A stretch of DNA of 64,000 nt from Knoellia subterranea KCTC 19937 (GTDB taxonomy: Bacteria; Actinomycetota; Actinomycetes; Actinomycetales; Dermatophilaceae), in contig NZ_AVPK01000005.1 of NCBI RefSeq assembly GCF_000768685.1, forward strand, positions 62,001 through 126,000, written 5' to 3'. The position numbers and the translations under genes were made by a program. Below are positions 41,435 to 52,066 of the stretch, piece after piece (within the stretch, counting starts at the first letter, position 1; each line of letters starts with the position of its first letter). The notes below the pieces were generated by a model. The model saw only the letters and a list, made by a program, of their open reading frames with translations. It searched no databases and had not been told where the DNA came from.

Positions 41435-43603
41435 TTGGAGGGCGTCGGACCGGGAACCACCCTCGATGGGCGGTACACCACGCAGCGCAGGATCGAGCAA
41501 CGCCACGGTGGCGAACGCTGGTCCGCTGACGACACGACCCTGGGGCGCTCCGTCGTCGTGCTGTGCCTCCCCGAGTCCGACCACCGCGCGAGCGCCGTCC
41601 TCGACGCCGCGCGCCGTGCCGCTGGTCTCGACACGCCTGCCCTGCACCGCGTCCTCGACGTCGGTCGTGAGCGTGGCGTCGCCTGGGTCGTCGAGGCGGA
41701 CGTGGCCGATGCGCGGACCCTGGCCCAGCTCGTCCACGAGGGCGGACTGCCCGCTGACGAGGTCCGCCGCATCGCCGGCGAGGTCGCGACCGCGCTCGAG
41801 TCCGCTCGTCAGCGCGGGCTCCACCACCTCGACCTGCGGCCCGAGGACGTCCTGCGCACGCTCGACGGCGAGGTCCACGTCCGCGGTGTCGCGACGAGTG
41901 CCGCGCTCGTCGAACTCGACGACCTCGAGTCCGATGATGCGTCCCGTCGCGATGCGGTCGGCGTCGTGTCCCTCGCGTATGCCGGCCTCACCGGTTTGTG
42001 GCCCGGTTCCGGTCCCACGTCGCTCGGCTCAGCACCCAAGGTGCTGGGTGGGGTCGCCGCGCCGTCCGAGATTGCCGCGGGTGTGCCTCGCGACCTCGAC
42101 GCACTGTGCCGGCTCACCCTGTCCGAGGACCAGGGCCCGACATCGCCGGGCGACTTCGCCCGCCAGATCGCTCCGTGGCCCTCGCGTCAGGTGGCCGGTC
42201 GCTCGACGATCGCGACGACGAGCACCGTCGACCCGCGCGTGCCGGCGGGTCTGAAGCGGTCCGTGCCTCCCGCGGTTCCGGCTGCCACAGCGACGCCTTC
42301 GCCGGCGCCGACCTCGGAGGGGCCGGAGCACGAGCCGGTCGAGGTGTTCCACGACGACTCCCCCACGCGCGTCATCGACCGCCCGGGTCACGCGGATCAG
42401 CCCGCTGCCTCCGCGACTCCGGTGGCCGAGGCCCTCCCCGTCCGCGCGGAGGAGGTCGACACGACTCCGCGCACGGCCCTCGACAGCACGACGGATGGCA
42501 CGGCTGAACTCGAGCCTGTGCAGGCGCCTGCTCCGTCCACGCCGGAGGGTGCCCCTGCTCCCGCGGGCTCCCCGACCGCTGCGTCCTCGACTCCTTCTTC
42601 GGCGGCCCCCGGATACTCTGCGGCCCCCGTTCCGGCTCCGTCGGAGCCGACCGGGCCGAGCAGCGCGGCGAGTGCCGCAGCGGCTGCTTCCGCAGCGGCG
42701 GCCGCCACGGGTGCAGCCCTGGCCGGGGCGGGCTCTGCGGTGGCCGGTGCCATGGGCCGGGTCGGTTCTCGGGTCGGTGCCCTGAGTCGGCAGGTGAGCG
42801 ACCGGGCCGCCGAGAAGGCAGCCGAGCGTCGTCAGTTCCACGAGCGCATCACCGCTCCCAACGCTCCCGGCCTTGCCCCCGACGGCGAGCGGCTGCGTCC
42901 GGGCACGGGCAGCGACACCTTCCTCGAGCCCCCGGCACCCCTCGTTCCGGCCGAACCCCTGACCAAGGACGAGTCGAAGCTGGCCCTCGGGATCGTCGCG
43001 GGCTTCCTCGTGCTGGCCCTGATCATCGGGCTCTGGGGTGTGTCCCGCATCGGTTCCAACACCAACCTGGACCTGGGTGGCATCCCGACCCGGGCTTCGA
43101 CCGGGGCCAGCACGGCTTCCGCTGCGCCCAGCGTCTCGGCGGCATCGCCGAGTGCGGGGGCGGCGACCGGCGAGGCCCTCCAGATCCTCGGTGCGGACGG
43201 CTTCGACCCCCAGGGTGACGGTCGCGAGAACGGCACGCGCGCGCCCCGCGTCTACGACGGTGACCCCTCGACCGTGTGGCAGTCCGAGGGCTACTCCTCC
43301 GCGGCGTTCGGTGGGCTCAAGAAGGGCGTCGGCGTCTCGGTCGACCTCGGTCCCAACGTCACTGCGCATGAGGTGAAGCTCACGCTCCGCAACCGGGCCG
43401 ATGTCGAGGTGTGGATCGGCGGTGAACGCGGCTTCGAGGGTGCGACGAAGGTCGGCGAGAAGGCCGACGCCGACGGTGCCGTGACCTTCCCCGTCCCCGC
43501 AGGTGTGACGGGTCAATACGTCATCGTCTGGTTCACCGGCCTCACGACCGACGACAACGGTCGCTACCGCGCCGTCCTCGGCGAGGTCGAGGTCACGAAG
43601 TAG
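41435..43603 (+). CDS. Pseudokinase with membrane anchor and C-terminal discoidin-like domain
   Basis: This 722-residue protein has an N-terminal kinase-like fold (residues 10-235) that lacks the ATP lysine (GRSVVVLCL) and the DFG motif; the catalytic loop is HHLDLRPED (near 130), so it is probably inactive. A Pro/Ala/Ser/Thr-rich linker of about 250 residues, a single helix near 517-540 and an outer jelly-roll domain (583-722) follow. The layout matches the pseudokinase part of mycobacterial MviN (Rv3910), which governs peptidoglycan precursor export. A TTG start follows GGAAGGGG. Confidence 0.87.
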   Translation: MEGVGPGTTLDGRYTTQRRIEQRHGGERWSADDTTLGRSVVVLCLPESDHRASAVLDAARRAAGLDTPALHRVLDVGRERGVAWVVEADVADARTLAQLVHEGGLPADEVRRIAGEVATALESARQRGLHHLDLRPEDVLRTLDGEVHVRGVATSAALVELDDLESDDASRRDAVGVVSLAYAGLTGLWPGSGPTSLGSAPKVLGGVAAPSEIAAGVPRDLDALCRLTLSEDQGPTSPGDFARQIAPWPSRQVAGRSTIATTSTVDPRVPAGLKRSVPPAVPAATATPSPAPTSEGPEHEPVEVFHDDSPTRVIDRPGHADQPAASATPVAEALPVRAEEVDTTPRTALDSTTDGTAELEPVQAPAPSTPEGAPAPAGSPTAASSTPSSAAPGYSAAPVPAPSEPTGPSSAASAAAAASAAAAATGAALAGAGSAVAGAMGRVGSRVGALSRQVSDRAAEKAAERRQFHERITAPNAPGLAPDGERLRPGTGSDTFLEPPAPLVPAEPLTKDESKLALGIVAGFLVLALIIGLWGVSRIGSNTNLDLGGIPTRASTGASTASAAPSVSAASPSAGAATGEALQILGADGFDPQGDGRENGTRAPRVYDGDPSTVWQSEGYSSAAFGGLKKGVGVSVDLGPNVTAHEVKLTLRNRADVEVWIGGERGFEGATKVGEKADADGAVTFPVPAGVTGQYVIVWFTGLTTDDNGRYRAVLGEVEVTK

Positions 43604-43605
43604 CC

Positions 43606-44196
43606 ATGGACGACCTCGGGGACGTCGACGATCGCGTCCTCATGGCTCGTCATTGCGAGGGTGAGTCCGCGGCGTTCGAGGAGCTGGTCCGGCGTCATCG
43701 TGATCGCCTCTGGGCGGTGGCGGTGCGCACGACGGGCGATCGGGAGCTGGCGGCCGACGCGGTCCAGGACGGGCTGATCAACGCCTACCGTCGGGCCGGG
43801 TCCTACCGCGGCGATGCCGCCGTCTCGACCTGGCTGCACCGCATCGTCGTCAACGCGTGCCTCGACCGTCTCCGCAAGGAGCGTGATGTCCTCCGTCGGG
43901 CCGGTGACGTGGCTGAGATCGACGTCATCGACGCGCACGACCGGCACGGGCAGGCCGAGACCGGGCTCGATGTCCGGGCCGCGCTGGCCCAATTGCCCGA
44001 GCACCAGCGCGTCGCCCTCGTCCTCGTGGACATGCACGGTATGCCGGTTGCCGAGGCAGCCGAGACGCTCGGCGTCGCGGTGGGCACCGTGAAATCCCGC
44101 TGCGCTCGCGGTCGCGAAGCGCTCGCCGCGCTGCTCGGGCACCCCGGCCGGGAGACTCCCGGGACGGCAGCGCGGGAACCGGAGACGTCGCCATGA
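43606..44196 (+). CDS. sigM: ECF sigma factor SigM
   Basis: This 196-residue sigma factor starts two bases after the pseudokinase stop. Region 2 is FEELVRRHRDRLWAVAVRTTGDRELAADAVQDGLINAYRRAGSYRGDAAVSTWLHRIVVNACLDRLRK and region 4 is ALAQLPEHQRVALVLVDMHGMPVAEAAETLGVAVGTVKSRCARGREAL. Its place between the MviN-like kinase and trxB is that of SigM in mycobacteria and other actinobacteria, where it answers envelope or disulfide stress. The following membrane gene is its likely anti-sigma factor. Confidence 0.92.
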   Translation: MDDLGDVDDRVLMARHCEGESAAFEELVRRHRDRLWAVAVRTTGDRELAADAVQDGLINAYRRAGSYRGDAAVSTWLHRIVVNACLDRLRKERDVLRRAGDVAEIDVIDAHDRHGQAETGLDVRAALAQLPEHQRVALVLVDMHGMPVAEAAETLGVAVGTVKSRCARGREALAALLGHPGRETPGTAAREPETSP

Positions 44197-44278
44197 CGTC
44201 TTATCTGAAGTGCCCCCTCCGTCCAGTGCCGTGCATCGCGACGGGCTGCACTCCGGGGCGCGGATCAAGGAGTTGGTG

Positions 44279-45109
44279 GTGACCACGCACGACGACGACA
44301 CGGACCCGACGGGGATGCGCGCGCTGCTGCGCGGGCTCCCCGACCCCGGGCCCATGCCCGAGGACCTCGTCGCCCGGATCCACGCCACCCTGGCCGACCT
44401 GCCACCACTCGACCTGTCCGGCGACGACGACGTTTCACGTGGAACGCTCCCGGTGGCCGTCCCCACGTCCACGCCCCGGTCCGTCCCCGACGACGAGCCC
44501 GGTGTGCGAGCACTCCCCGCGACGACCGCGGTGCGCCCTTCGTGGTGGTCACGTCATGCCGGTCACGCGGCGGTCGCGGCGGTCGTCCTGATCGGTGGCG
44601 GTGCGGCTCTCACCGGAAACCTCGGTCTCGGTGGCTCCAGCAGCGACAGCGGCACCTCGTCGGCAGTGTCCGACTCTGCGGGAAGTCAGGCGGAGAGCTA
44701 CGCGAAGCCGCAGGGCGCCAAGGGAGGAACCGATGATTCGGACAGCGACCGGATGGCGGGTTCCGCCGCCCTCGGTCCCGTTCGGGTGCACCACTCCGGT
44801 CAGGCCTACACGAGCGCCGGGCTCGCCGCCGAGGTTGCGGGTGCGACGCCGGGTCCCACCATCCCCCCGCTGACGGCGGAGTCGCCGGCGATCGGTCCCA
44901 TCGGCACCGAGGTCGGGGTTCGGAGCTGCCTCGAGGCACTCGGCCTCCCCTCTGGCAGCGCCGCCGACGTCGACCTCGGCACCCTCGACGGAGAGGACGT
45001 GGCGATCGTCGTCGTGACGCTGGGAGGCGAGCGGACGGCATACGCCGTCGGTCGCAACTGCACCACGGGCAATGCCGCACTGCGAACGGGTCCGATCCCG
45101 CTCCCCTGA
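44279..45109 (+). CDS. Probable anti-sigma-M membrane protein
   Basis: This 276-residue protein has about 85 cytosolic residues ([33 protein letters not shown]), a single membrane helix near residues 98-118 ([19 protein letters not shown]) and an outer domain with a Ser/Gly linker. Actinobacterial anti-SigM proteins have this layout and position. The GTG at 44279 follows AAGGAG. The cytosolic part contains an imperfect parS site read as VSRGT. The outer C-terminal domain holds two cysteines (VRSCLEAL and GRNCTTG) that might form a redox-sensitive pair. Confidence 0.8.
   Translation: MTTHDDDTDPTGMRALLRGLPDPGPMPEDLVARIHATLADLPPLDLSGDDDVSRGTLPVAVPTSTPRSVPDDEPGVRALPATTAVRPSWWSRHAGHAAVAAVVLIGGGAALTGNLGLGGSSSDSGTSSAVSDSAGSQAESYAKPQGAKGGTDDSDSDRMAGSAALGPVRVHHSGQAYTSAGLAAEVAGATPGPTIPPLTAESPAIGPIGTEVGVRSCLEALGLPSGSAADVDLGTLDGEDVAIVVVTLGGERTAYAVGRNCTTGNAALRTGPIPLP
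44432..44445. promoter_or_regulatory. Imperfect parS site
   Basis: GTTTCACGTGGAAC differs from the perfect parS core at one base. It is inside the anti-sigma gene, about 3.5 kb left of parB. ParB may bind it weakly. Confidence 0.55.
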
Positions 45110-45164
45110 CCGCGGGTCGGGCTGGGTCTCGGGAACATCGAGCACCTAGGATCGGTTGCATCCA

Positions 45165-45187
45165 AACCACCGCATGTTGCGGTGGTT
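45165..45187 (+). terminator. Small hairpin before trxB
   Basis: AACCACCGC (45165-45173) pairs with GCGGTGGTT (45179-45187) around the loop ATGTT. It follows a TAGGAT box at 45147 and lies 30 bp before the trxB start. It may be a terminator for the sigM operon or a leader hairpin of trxB. Confidence 0.55.
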
Positions 45188-45216
45188 GCCCATCACAGCC
45201 ACAAGGGACGGTGTTC

Positions 45217-46245
45217 GTGAGCTCCTCCGCCGACGCGACCGTGATCGCGACCGACGACCAGGACGTGCGCAACGTCATCATCATCGGCTCCGGGCCGGCC
45301 GGCTACACCGCAGCGGTCTACGCCGCGCGCGCCAACCTGCAGCCCGTCCTCTTCGAGGGTGCCGTCACCGCAGGTGGCGCGCTCATGAACACCACCGAGG
45401 TCGAGAACTTCCCCGGATTCCGCGACGGCATCATGGGTCCCGACCTCATGGATGAGATGCGCGCCCAGGCCGAGCGGTTCGGTGCCGAGCTCATCACGGA
45501 CGACATCGAGTCGGTGTCGCTCGACGGCGACATCAAGAGCGTCGTCGACGGTGAGGGTCGCACGTGGCGTGCCCGCGCCGTGATCCTCGCGATGGGTTCG
45601 GCCTACCGCGAGCTGGGCCTGCCCGACGAGAAGCGACTCTCCGGCCACGGTGTCTCGTGGTGTGCGACCTGCGACGGCTTCTTCTTCCGCGACCAGGACA
45701 TCGCTGTCGTCGGTGGCGGCGACTCCGCCGTCGAGGAGGCCACCTTCCTGACGAAGTTCGCCCGATCGGTGACGATCGTCCACCGCCGCGAGGAGCTGCG
45801 CGCCTCCAAGATCATGGCCGAGCGCGCCCTGACCAACGACAAGATCCAGTTCGCCTGGAACAGCGAGGTCGCCTCGGTCAACGGCGGCGACAAGCTCACC
45901 GGGGTCACGCTGCGCGACACCGAGACCGGTGAGACCCGCGAGCTGCCCGTGACCGGCCTCTTCATCGCCATTGGACACGACCCGCGCAACGAACTCCTCA
46001 AGAACACCGACGACTCAGGTCGCGTGGAACTCGACGACGAGGGCTACGTGCTCGTGCAGGGTCGCTCCACGCTGACCAACCTCACCGGCGTCTTCGCCTG
46101 TGGCGACCTCGTCGACCACACCTACCGGCAGGCCATCACGGCCGCCGGCTCCGGATGCGCCGCCGCTCTCGACGCGGAGCGCTTCCTCGCCGCAGCCGAG
46201 CACGCCGGGGCACCCGCACCGGATGCCGCTCTCATCGCCCACTGA
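45217..46245 (+). CDS. trxB: Thioredoxin-disulfide reductase
   Basis: TrxB uses NADPH and FAD to reduce thioredoxin. The 342-residue protein has the FAD motif [18 protein letters not shown], the redox-active CATC in [14 protein letters not shown] (near 147), the NADPH motif [15 protein letters not shown] and [12 protein letters not shown], and the C-terminal [31 protein letters not shown]. The GTG at 45217 or the one at 45211 could start it; the former is better spaced from AAGGGACG. It is followed at 96 bp by trxA. Confidence 0.96.
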   Translation: MSSSADATVIATDDQDVRNVIIIGSGPAGYTAAVYAARANLQPVLFEGAVTAGGALMNTTEVENFPGFRDGIMGPDLMDEMRAQAERFGAELITDDIESVSLDGDIKSVVDGEGRTWRARAVILAMGSAYRELGLPDEKRLSGHGVSWCATCDGFFFRDQDIAVVGGGDSAVEEATFLTKFARSVTIVHRREELRASKIMAERALTNDKIQFAWNSEVASVNGGDKLTGVTLRDTETGETRELPVTGLFIAIGHDPRNELLKNTDDSGRVELDDEGYVLVQGRSTLTNLTGVFACGDLVDHTYRQAITAAGSGCAAALDAERFLAAAEHAGAPAPDAALIAH

Positions 46246-46340
46246 TCGCGCCCGTCGCACCGACCACTTCCGCCGACGTCCTGCCCAGGCAGACCCGGCC
46301 CGCACCGACCACCATCCCCAACCCAGGAAGGACCCCCGAC

Positions 46341-46667
46341 ATGGGAGCCACCCGCACCACTGACGACGCCTCGTTCGAGGCCGACGTCCTCAAGAACAGC
46401 AAGGTCACCCTCGTCGACTTCTGGGCGCCGTGGTGTGGCCCGTGCAAGGCGATCGCGCCCGTCCTCGACGAGATCGCACGCGACCACGGTGACCGCCTCG
46501 ACATCGTCAAGCTCAACACCGACGAGAACCCCGCGGTGACCGGCAAGCTCGGCATCACCTCGATCCCGACGATGCACGTCTACAAGGACGGCGAGATCGT
46601 CAAGACCATCGTCGGCGCGATGGCCAAGCCCAAGCTGCTCCGCGAGCTCGAGCCCTTCCTCGCCTGA
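46341..46667 (+). CDS. trxA: Thioredoxin
   Basis: This 108-residue thioredoxin has the active site WCGPC at residues 31-35, the buried Asp in LVDFWAPW, and the cis-proline in GITSIPTMHVYKDGE. It is the substrate of TrxB and a general disulfide reductase in the cytosol. The ATG follows AGGAAGGA. A strong terminator lies 20 bp after the stop, ending the sigM-trx operon. Confidence 0.96.
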   Translation: MGATRTTDDASFEADVLKNSKVTLVDFWAPWCGPCKAIAPVLDEIARDHGDRLDIVKLNTDENPAVTGKLGITSIPTMHVYKDGEIVKTIVGAMAKPKLLRELEPFLA

Positions 46668-46687
46668 GCGTCTCAGCTCCACCAAGA

Positions 46688-46720
46688 AGCCCCCGGTCGA
46701 TGACCGGGGGCTCCTTCTTT
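46688..46720. terminator. Intrinsic terminator after trxA
   Basis: AGCCCCCGGTC pairs perfectly with GACCGGGGGCT around the loop GAT, followed by CCTTCTTT. It is a classical rho-independent terminator for trxA and lies between convergent trxA and parB. Confidence 0.92.
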
Positions 46721-46763
46721 GTGTGAATTCCGTTCTGTGGCAACGGGATTCACGCCGCGTTGG

Positions 46764-47950
46764 TCACTCGACCGAAGCGCTCGTGGACCGCAGGTTCATC
46801 GCGTCGAGGATCCGGTTGAGGTCCTCGACCGACGCGAAGTCGATGGTCACCTTGCCCCGGGACTTGCCCAGTGCGATCCCGACGCGGGTCTCGAGACGGT
46901 CGGAGAGGGACGCTGCGAGGTCGTCGAGTTGCGGGTGGCGCCCACCGGCACGCGGACGACGCTTGGCCGGCTTCTCGTCGTCCAGCCCGAGCGCGACGAT
47001 CTCCTCCACCGAGCGGACCGACAGGCCCTCGGCGACGATGCGCTGGGCCAGTCGCTCCATGGCCGCCGCGTCCGGCACCGCGAGCAGTGCCCGCGCGTGA
47101 CCGGCCGAGAGGACACCCGCCGCGACCCGGCGGGCAACGATGGGCGGCAACTTGAGGAGGCGCAGGGTGTTGCTCACCTGAGGACGCGAGCGACCGATGC
47201 GCGTGGCGAGCTCCTCCTGGGTGCAGGCGAAGTCGTCGAGCAGCTGCTGGTAGGCAGCCGCCTCCTCCAGCGGGTTGAGCTGGCTGCGGTGCAGGTTCTC
47301 CAGGAGCGCGTCCCGGAGGAGGTCGTCGTCCTCGGTGGCCTTGATGATCGCGGGCACCGTGTCGTTGCCGGCCTCACGGCTGGCACGCCAGCGGCGCTCA
47401 CCCATGATGAGTTCGTACTCGACACCCTCCGCAACATCAGTCGTGCCGGCGGGGATGGGGCGCACGACGACCGGCTGGAGGACGCCGATCTCCTTGATGC
47501 TGTGGACGAGTTCGGCCAGGTCGTCCTCGTCGAAGACGGTGCGTGGCTGCCGCGGGTTCGGGCGGATGGCGTCGAGCGGGACCTCGGCGAACCGTGCCCC
47601 GGGCACGGCGAGGAGCTCCGAGTCGGAGTCCGCTTCGGCTGACGTTGCGGAGTGGGACGCTGCCGTCTCGCTGGCCCCGGCAGCATCGGCGGGCGTGGCC
47701 CCGTTTGTGCCGCTGACCTGCGAGGACGCCTCGTTCTGTCCGGTGTTCTGGGCGTCGTTCGAACCCCCGGAGGCGGGAACGGTGGGGGTGGCCTCGGGGG
47801 TCGAGGGCCGCTCGGCGGTGTCCACGGATCCGGCTGGAGCGTCGGTGCTCTCCTTGAAGAAGACGTCCACCGGACGGGTGGCACCCGAACCGCCGCTGCC
47901 CGGCGGGATGAGGGCACCGAGTCCGCGGCCCAGGGCCCGTCGCTTGTCGC

Positions 47951-47954
<4 letters not shown>
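46764..47954 (-). CDS. parB: Chromosome partitioning protein ParB
   Basis: ParB binds parS, spreads as a CTP-dependent sliding clamp and drives origin segregation with ParA. The 396-residue protein starts with [14 protein letters not shown] (the ParA-activating N-terminus). It has an unusually long Ser/Thr/Ala linker (residues 20-120), then the CTP-binding domain ([20 protein letters not shown]), a helix-turn-helix ([26 protein letters not shown]) and a C-terminal dimer domain. Its start overlaps the parA stop (ATGA). Confidence 0.95.
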
Positions 47955-49513
<1,559 letters not shown>

Positions 49514-49626
49514 TGTCGGGAACCACCTCACGGTCGTCGGCTGGGAACACCCAATCCAACCCCGGCGACCCGCGACACGCCAAACTGCACCGGCGCGTCG
49601 AACGCTTCGTCCGCTCTCAGCACAAT

Positions 49627-49640
49627 GTTTCACGTGAAAC
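49627..49640. promoter_or_regulatory. parS site 3
   Basis: The full 16-bp consensus TGTTTCACGTGAAACA, about 110 bp upstream of the parA start. Confidence 0.95.
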
Positions 49641-50123
49641 AGACGCTCTCAACCCGGGCGGTGTCGCGGACAGGCCACCCGTTCGGCCGGTGGTTTCCGA
49701 CTCTCACACCCCAGAGGGAGTGTCTCGTTCGGCCTTTGCGACATTCGGCGAAACCTCGTGCTCGAGGCAGCCATCCGCTAGGAACGAGATCCTGGTGGCC
49801 CCCAGAGCCTGGGCTGATGCACTCCGACTTCCAGACGGGAGTCCGCCGGCTTACGCACTCCGGCTGAAGACCGCCGCCACCCGAGCGTGGGCCGCGCCGG
49901 CCCACACACGGCTCGAGTGTTCGACTCACGGGTGGGCCGACCCCCGCCACTTTGTGATTCCGCAGGGGCCACGCCTACAGGGCCGACGAAAGCTCGCGGT
50001 GACCGCGCACTGGTTGGCCCGTCCCTGATCCATGGCTTCCTCGTCGGGGTGGCCCTGCGTACACGGTCCTCGGCAGATGACCAGATGCTGACGACCGGCT
50101 CGGTGCGGCAAAGGCATCCGAAC

Positions 50124-50137
50124 GTTTCACGTGAAAC
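50124..50137. promoter_or_regulatory. parS site 4
   Basis: A perfect GTTTCACGTGAAAC in the parA-rsmG spacer. Confidence 0.94.
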
Positions 50138-50514
50138 GGAGCCGGGGCACCTCTTCTCCGTTCTCACTGGAGCGAGGTCAGTCCCAGCCGTGCGTCCCCC
50201 ACCCTTCCCTCTCCGGAGTGCACTGGGGGCACAGGCGTCTCGCCGACTCAGACGACAGAGACGTCGCTCTCCCACGGCGCTACTCCGTTCATGTCTGCTC
50301 ATCGTGGTCTGGCGCGAGGATCGCCCGGTGGAGATGGCGTGCGTTGCCTCTTGTCCGCAATCCCCCATCGACGCGCGCGGTCCGAGTCGCGACCGTCCAT
50401 CGCGGAGGCGGTGGTTTCCGCGACACGGGCGCTCGACTCTGGTCGCCACGGGCTGGGTGAGCCACGACCTGACAGAGGCAACGCTCCCACTCGTCGCCTG
50501 GATCGCCGCACGAT

Positions 50515-50528
50515 GTTTCACGTGAAAC
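50515..50528. promoter_or_regulatory. parS site 5
   Basis: A perfect GTTTCACGTGAAAC in the parA-rsmG spacer, 83 bp from the rsmG terminator. Confidence 0.94.
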
Positions 50529-50610
50529 GGAACGACGCTCGTCACCATGCCTACCGCGACAGCGGACGTGGCCCGACTCCCAGCCTCACCCCGACCGCCT
50601 TCCGTGACGC

Positions 50611-50644
50611 CAACGGCCCGACTCCCTCAGGAGTCGGGCCGTTG
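50611..50644. terminator. Terminator hairpin after rsmG
   Basis: CAACGGCCCGACTCC pairs perfectly with GGAGTCGGGCCGTTG around a 4-nt loop (CTCA), 21 bp beyond the rsmG stop. It lacks a strong U-run on the minus strand but is very stable. Confidence 0.85.
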
Positions 50645-50664
50645 ATCTCTGCCGGGGAACCCCG

Positions 50665-51345
50665 TCAGTGTCGCTTCGACTTCTTGCTCGGGCGGACCTT
50701 CGGGGTGAAGGCCAGATCGAGCGTGAGGGTCGGCTCCTCGAGCACCGTTGCGCCGTGCTCGTTCACGGAAGCGTCAACCAGTCCCATCTTGGTGAGCTCA
50801 CGCCGGTCGCTCTCGAGCTCCTCGTGGGCCGAGCGGCCCTTCATGGCCACGAGGGTGCCCGGGCCACTGAGCAGCGGGACACACCACCGAGCGAGCTTGC
50901 CAATCCTGGCGACGGCCCGAGCAGTCACGAACGGCGCGGACAACACCCCGACGAACTCCTCGGCGCGCCCGCGGTGCACCGTCACATTCTCCAGCCCGAG
51001 GTCGGCCACGGTGTGAGTGAGCCACTCGGTCCGGCGCTGCATCGGCTCCACGAGATGCACGTCGAGGTCCAGACGAGCAATGGCCAGGGCCACGCCCGGC
51101 AGGCCGGCACCGGAGCCGACGTCGATGAGCTTGGCATCCTCCGGAAAGGCATCCTCGATGACAGCGCAGTTGAGGACGTGCCGCTCCCAGAGCCGGGGGA
51201 CTTCGCGAGGACCGATGAGTCCATGACTCACACCGGTGTCGGCAAGGATCTCCACGAAGCAGTGGGCGGTCGGCATACGGTCACCGAAAACCGCAGCCGC
51301 ACCCGAAGGTGCGGCTGGCGGCTCAGTGACGAACTCTTCGTCCAC
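50665..51345 (-). CDS. rsmG: 16S rRNA (guanine-527-N7)-methyltransferase
   Basis: RsmG methylates G527 of 16S rRNA; loss gives low-level streptomycin resistance. The 226-residue protein has PREVPRLWERHVLNCAVIEDAF, the SAM motif LIDVGSGAGLPGVALAI, and VTARAVARIGKLARWCVPLLSGPGTLVAMKG. The C-terminus is a basic tail (PKVRPSKKSKRH). The GTG start lies just after a parS site. It forms the minus-strand rpmH-rnpA-yidD-yidC-jag-rsmG cluster. Confidence 0.95.
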   Translation of the reverse strand: MDEEFVTEPPAAPSGAAAVFGDRMPTAHCFVEILADTGVSHGLIGPREVPRLWERHVLNCAVIEDAFPEDAKLIDVGSGAGLPGVALAIARLDLDVHLVEPMQRRTEWLTHTVADLGLENVTVHRGRAEEFVGVLSAPFVTARAVARIGKLARWCVPLLSGPGTLVAMKGRSAHEELESDRRELTKMGLVDASVNEHGATVLEEPTLTLDLAFTPKVRPSKKSKRH

Positions 51346-51358
51346 GTTTCAGTTCACC

Positions 51359-51372
51359 GTTTCACGTGAAAC
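51359..51372. promoter_or_regulatory. parS site 6
   Basis: A perfect GTTTCACGTGAAAC in the 32-bp gap between jag and rsmG. Confidence 0.94.
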
Positions 51373-51377
51373 GTGGC

Positions 51378-51974
51378 TCACGCGGGCAGAACCACGACGT
51401 GGCGACGGGGCTCAACGCCCTCGGACTCCGAGGACAGCCCGGCGGCGAGCACCTCGTCGTGCACGACCTTGCGCTCGAAAGCCGACATCGGCTCCAGGGC
51501 CGACTTCTCGCCGGACTTCTTCACCGAGGAGATGGCGACGCGGGCGATCTCCACGAGTTCGGACCGACGACCGGCGCGGTGACCGGCAACGTCGAGCATG
51601 AGGCGACTGCGGTGACCCGTCGCGGACTGCACGGCGAGGCGGGTGAGCTCCTGGAGTGCGTCGAGGACCTTGGCGTTGTCGCCGACAAGGCGGCGCGGAA
51701 CCCGACCCTCCTCGGAGTCGACGATGGCCACCGCCGCGCGGTCTCCGTCGATGTCGACGTCGATGTCACCATCCAGGTCGCAGATGTCGAGCAGGGTCTC
51801 GAGGAAGTCGGCAGCGACCTCCCCCTCCTTCTCGAGGTCGGCCGGCGCTGCAAGCGCTGCCGTGGGAGCGTCCGTCGCGGACGTCTCGGTGGCCTCGGTC
51901 GGAGCGGTCTCGGCGAGGTCAGCCGTGTCGGCCACGTCCGTCGACTCCGTGTCCTGATCGGTCAGGTTCGTCAT
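51378..51974 (-). CDS. jag: Jag (KhpB-like) RNA-binding protein
   Basis: This 198-residue protein has an acidic, Thr/Ala-rich N-terminus of about 50 residues, a KH-II-like domain (FLETLLDICDLDGDIDVDIDGDRAAVAIVDSEEGR...LVGDNAKVLDALQELTRLAV) and an R3H domain (SRLMLDVAGHRAGRRSELVEIARVAISSV...EPMSAFERKVVHDEV). Jag/KhpB proteins bind RNA and influence cell division and elongation in Gram-positive bacteria. It lies between yidC and rsmG, the normal order. Confidence 0.93.
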   Translation of the reverse strand: MTNLTDQDTESTDVADTADLAETAPTEATETSATDAPTAALAAPADLEKEGEVAADFLETLLDICDLDGDIDVDIDGDRAAVAIVDSEEGRVPRRLVGDNAKVLDALQELTRLAVQSATGHRSRLMLDVAGHRAGRRSELVEIARVAISSVKKSGEKSALEPMSAFERKVVHDEVLAAGLSSESEGVEPRRHVVVLPA

Positions 51975-52066
51975 GTGGGTGTTCCTCTCGTGGCGGCCGA
52001 CGCTGGGGTCGGCCCGTCCGAAGCCGTATCGTCGCAGGTCAGAGACCTGATACGGCCATTCTGATG

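Larger units (their letters stand above)
49514..50664. other. 1.15-kb parS-bearing spacer between parA and rsmG
   Basis: This is one of the longest gene-free stretches of the window. It holds three parS sites and the terminator hairpin of rsmG. Long frames exist on both strands (for example 49778-50548 minus), but their residues are mostly Arg, Ser and Pro with no family character, and their MFHVK or FHVKH pieces are parS read in another frame. I regard it as a centromere-like region without a gene. Confidence 0.65.

Noticed and set aside
49778-50548. A possible gene on the minus strand in the parA-rsmG spacer
   Set aside because: Composition is dominated by Arg, Ser, Pro and Gly, no domain is visible, and its start is made from a parS site. 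A non-coding parS region explains it better.
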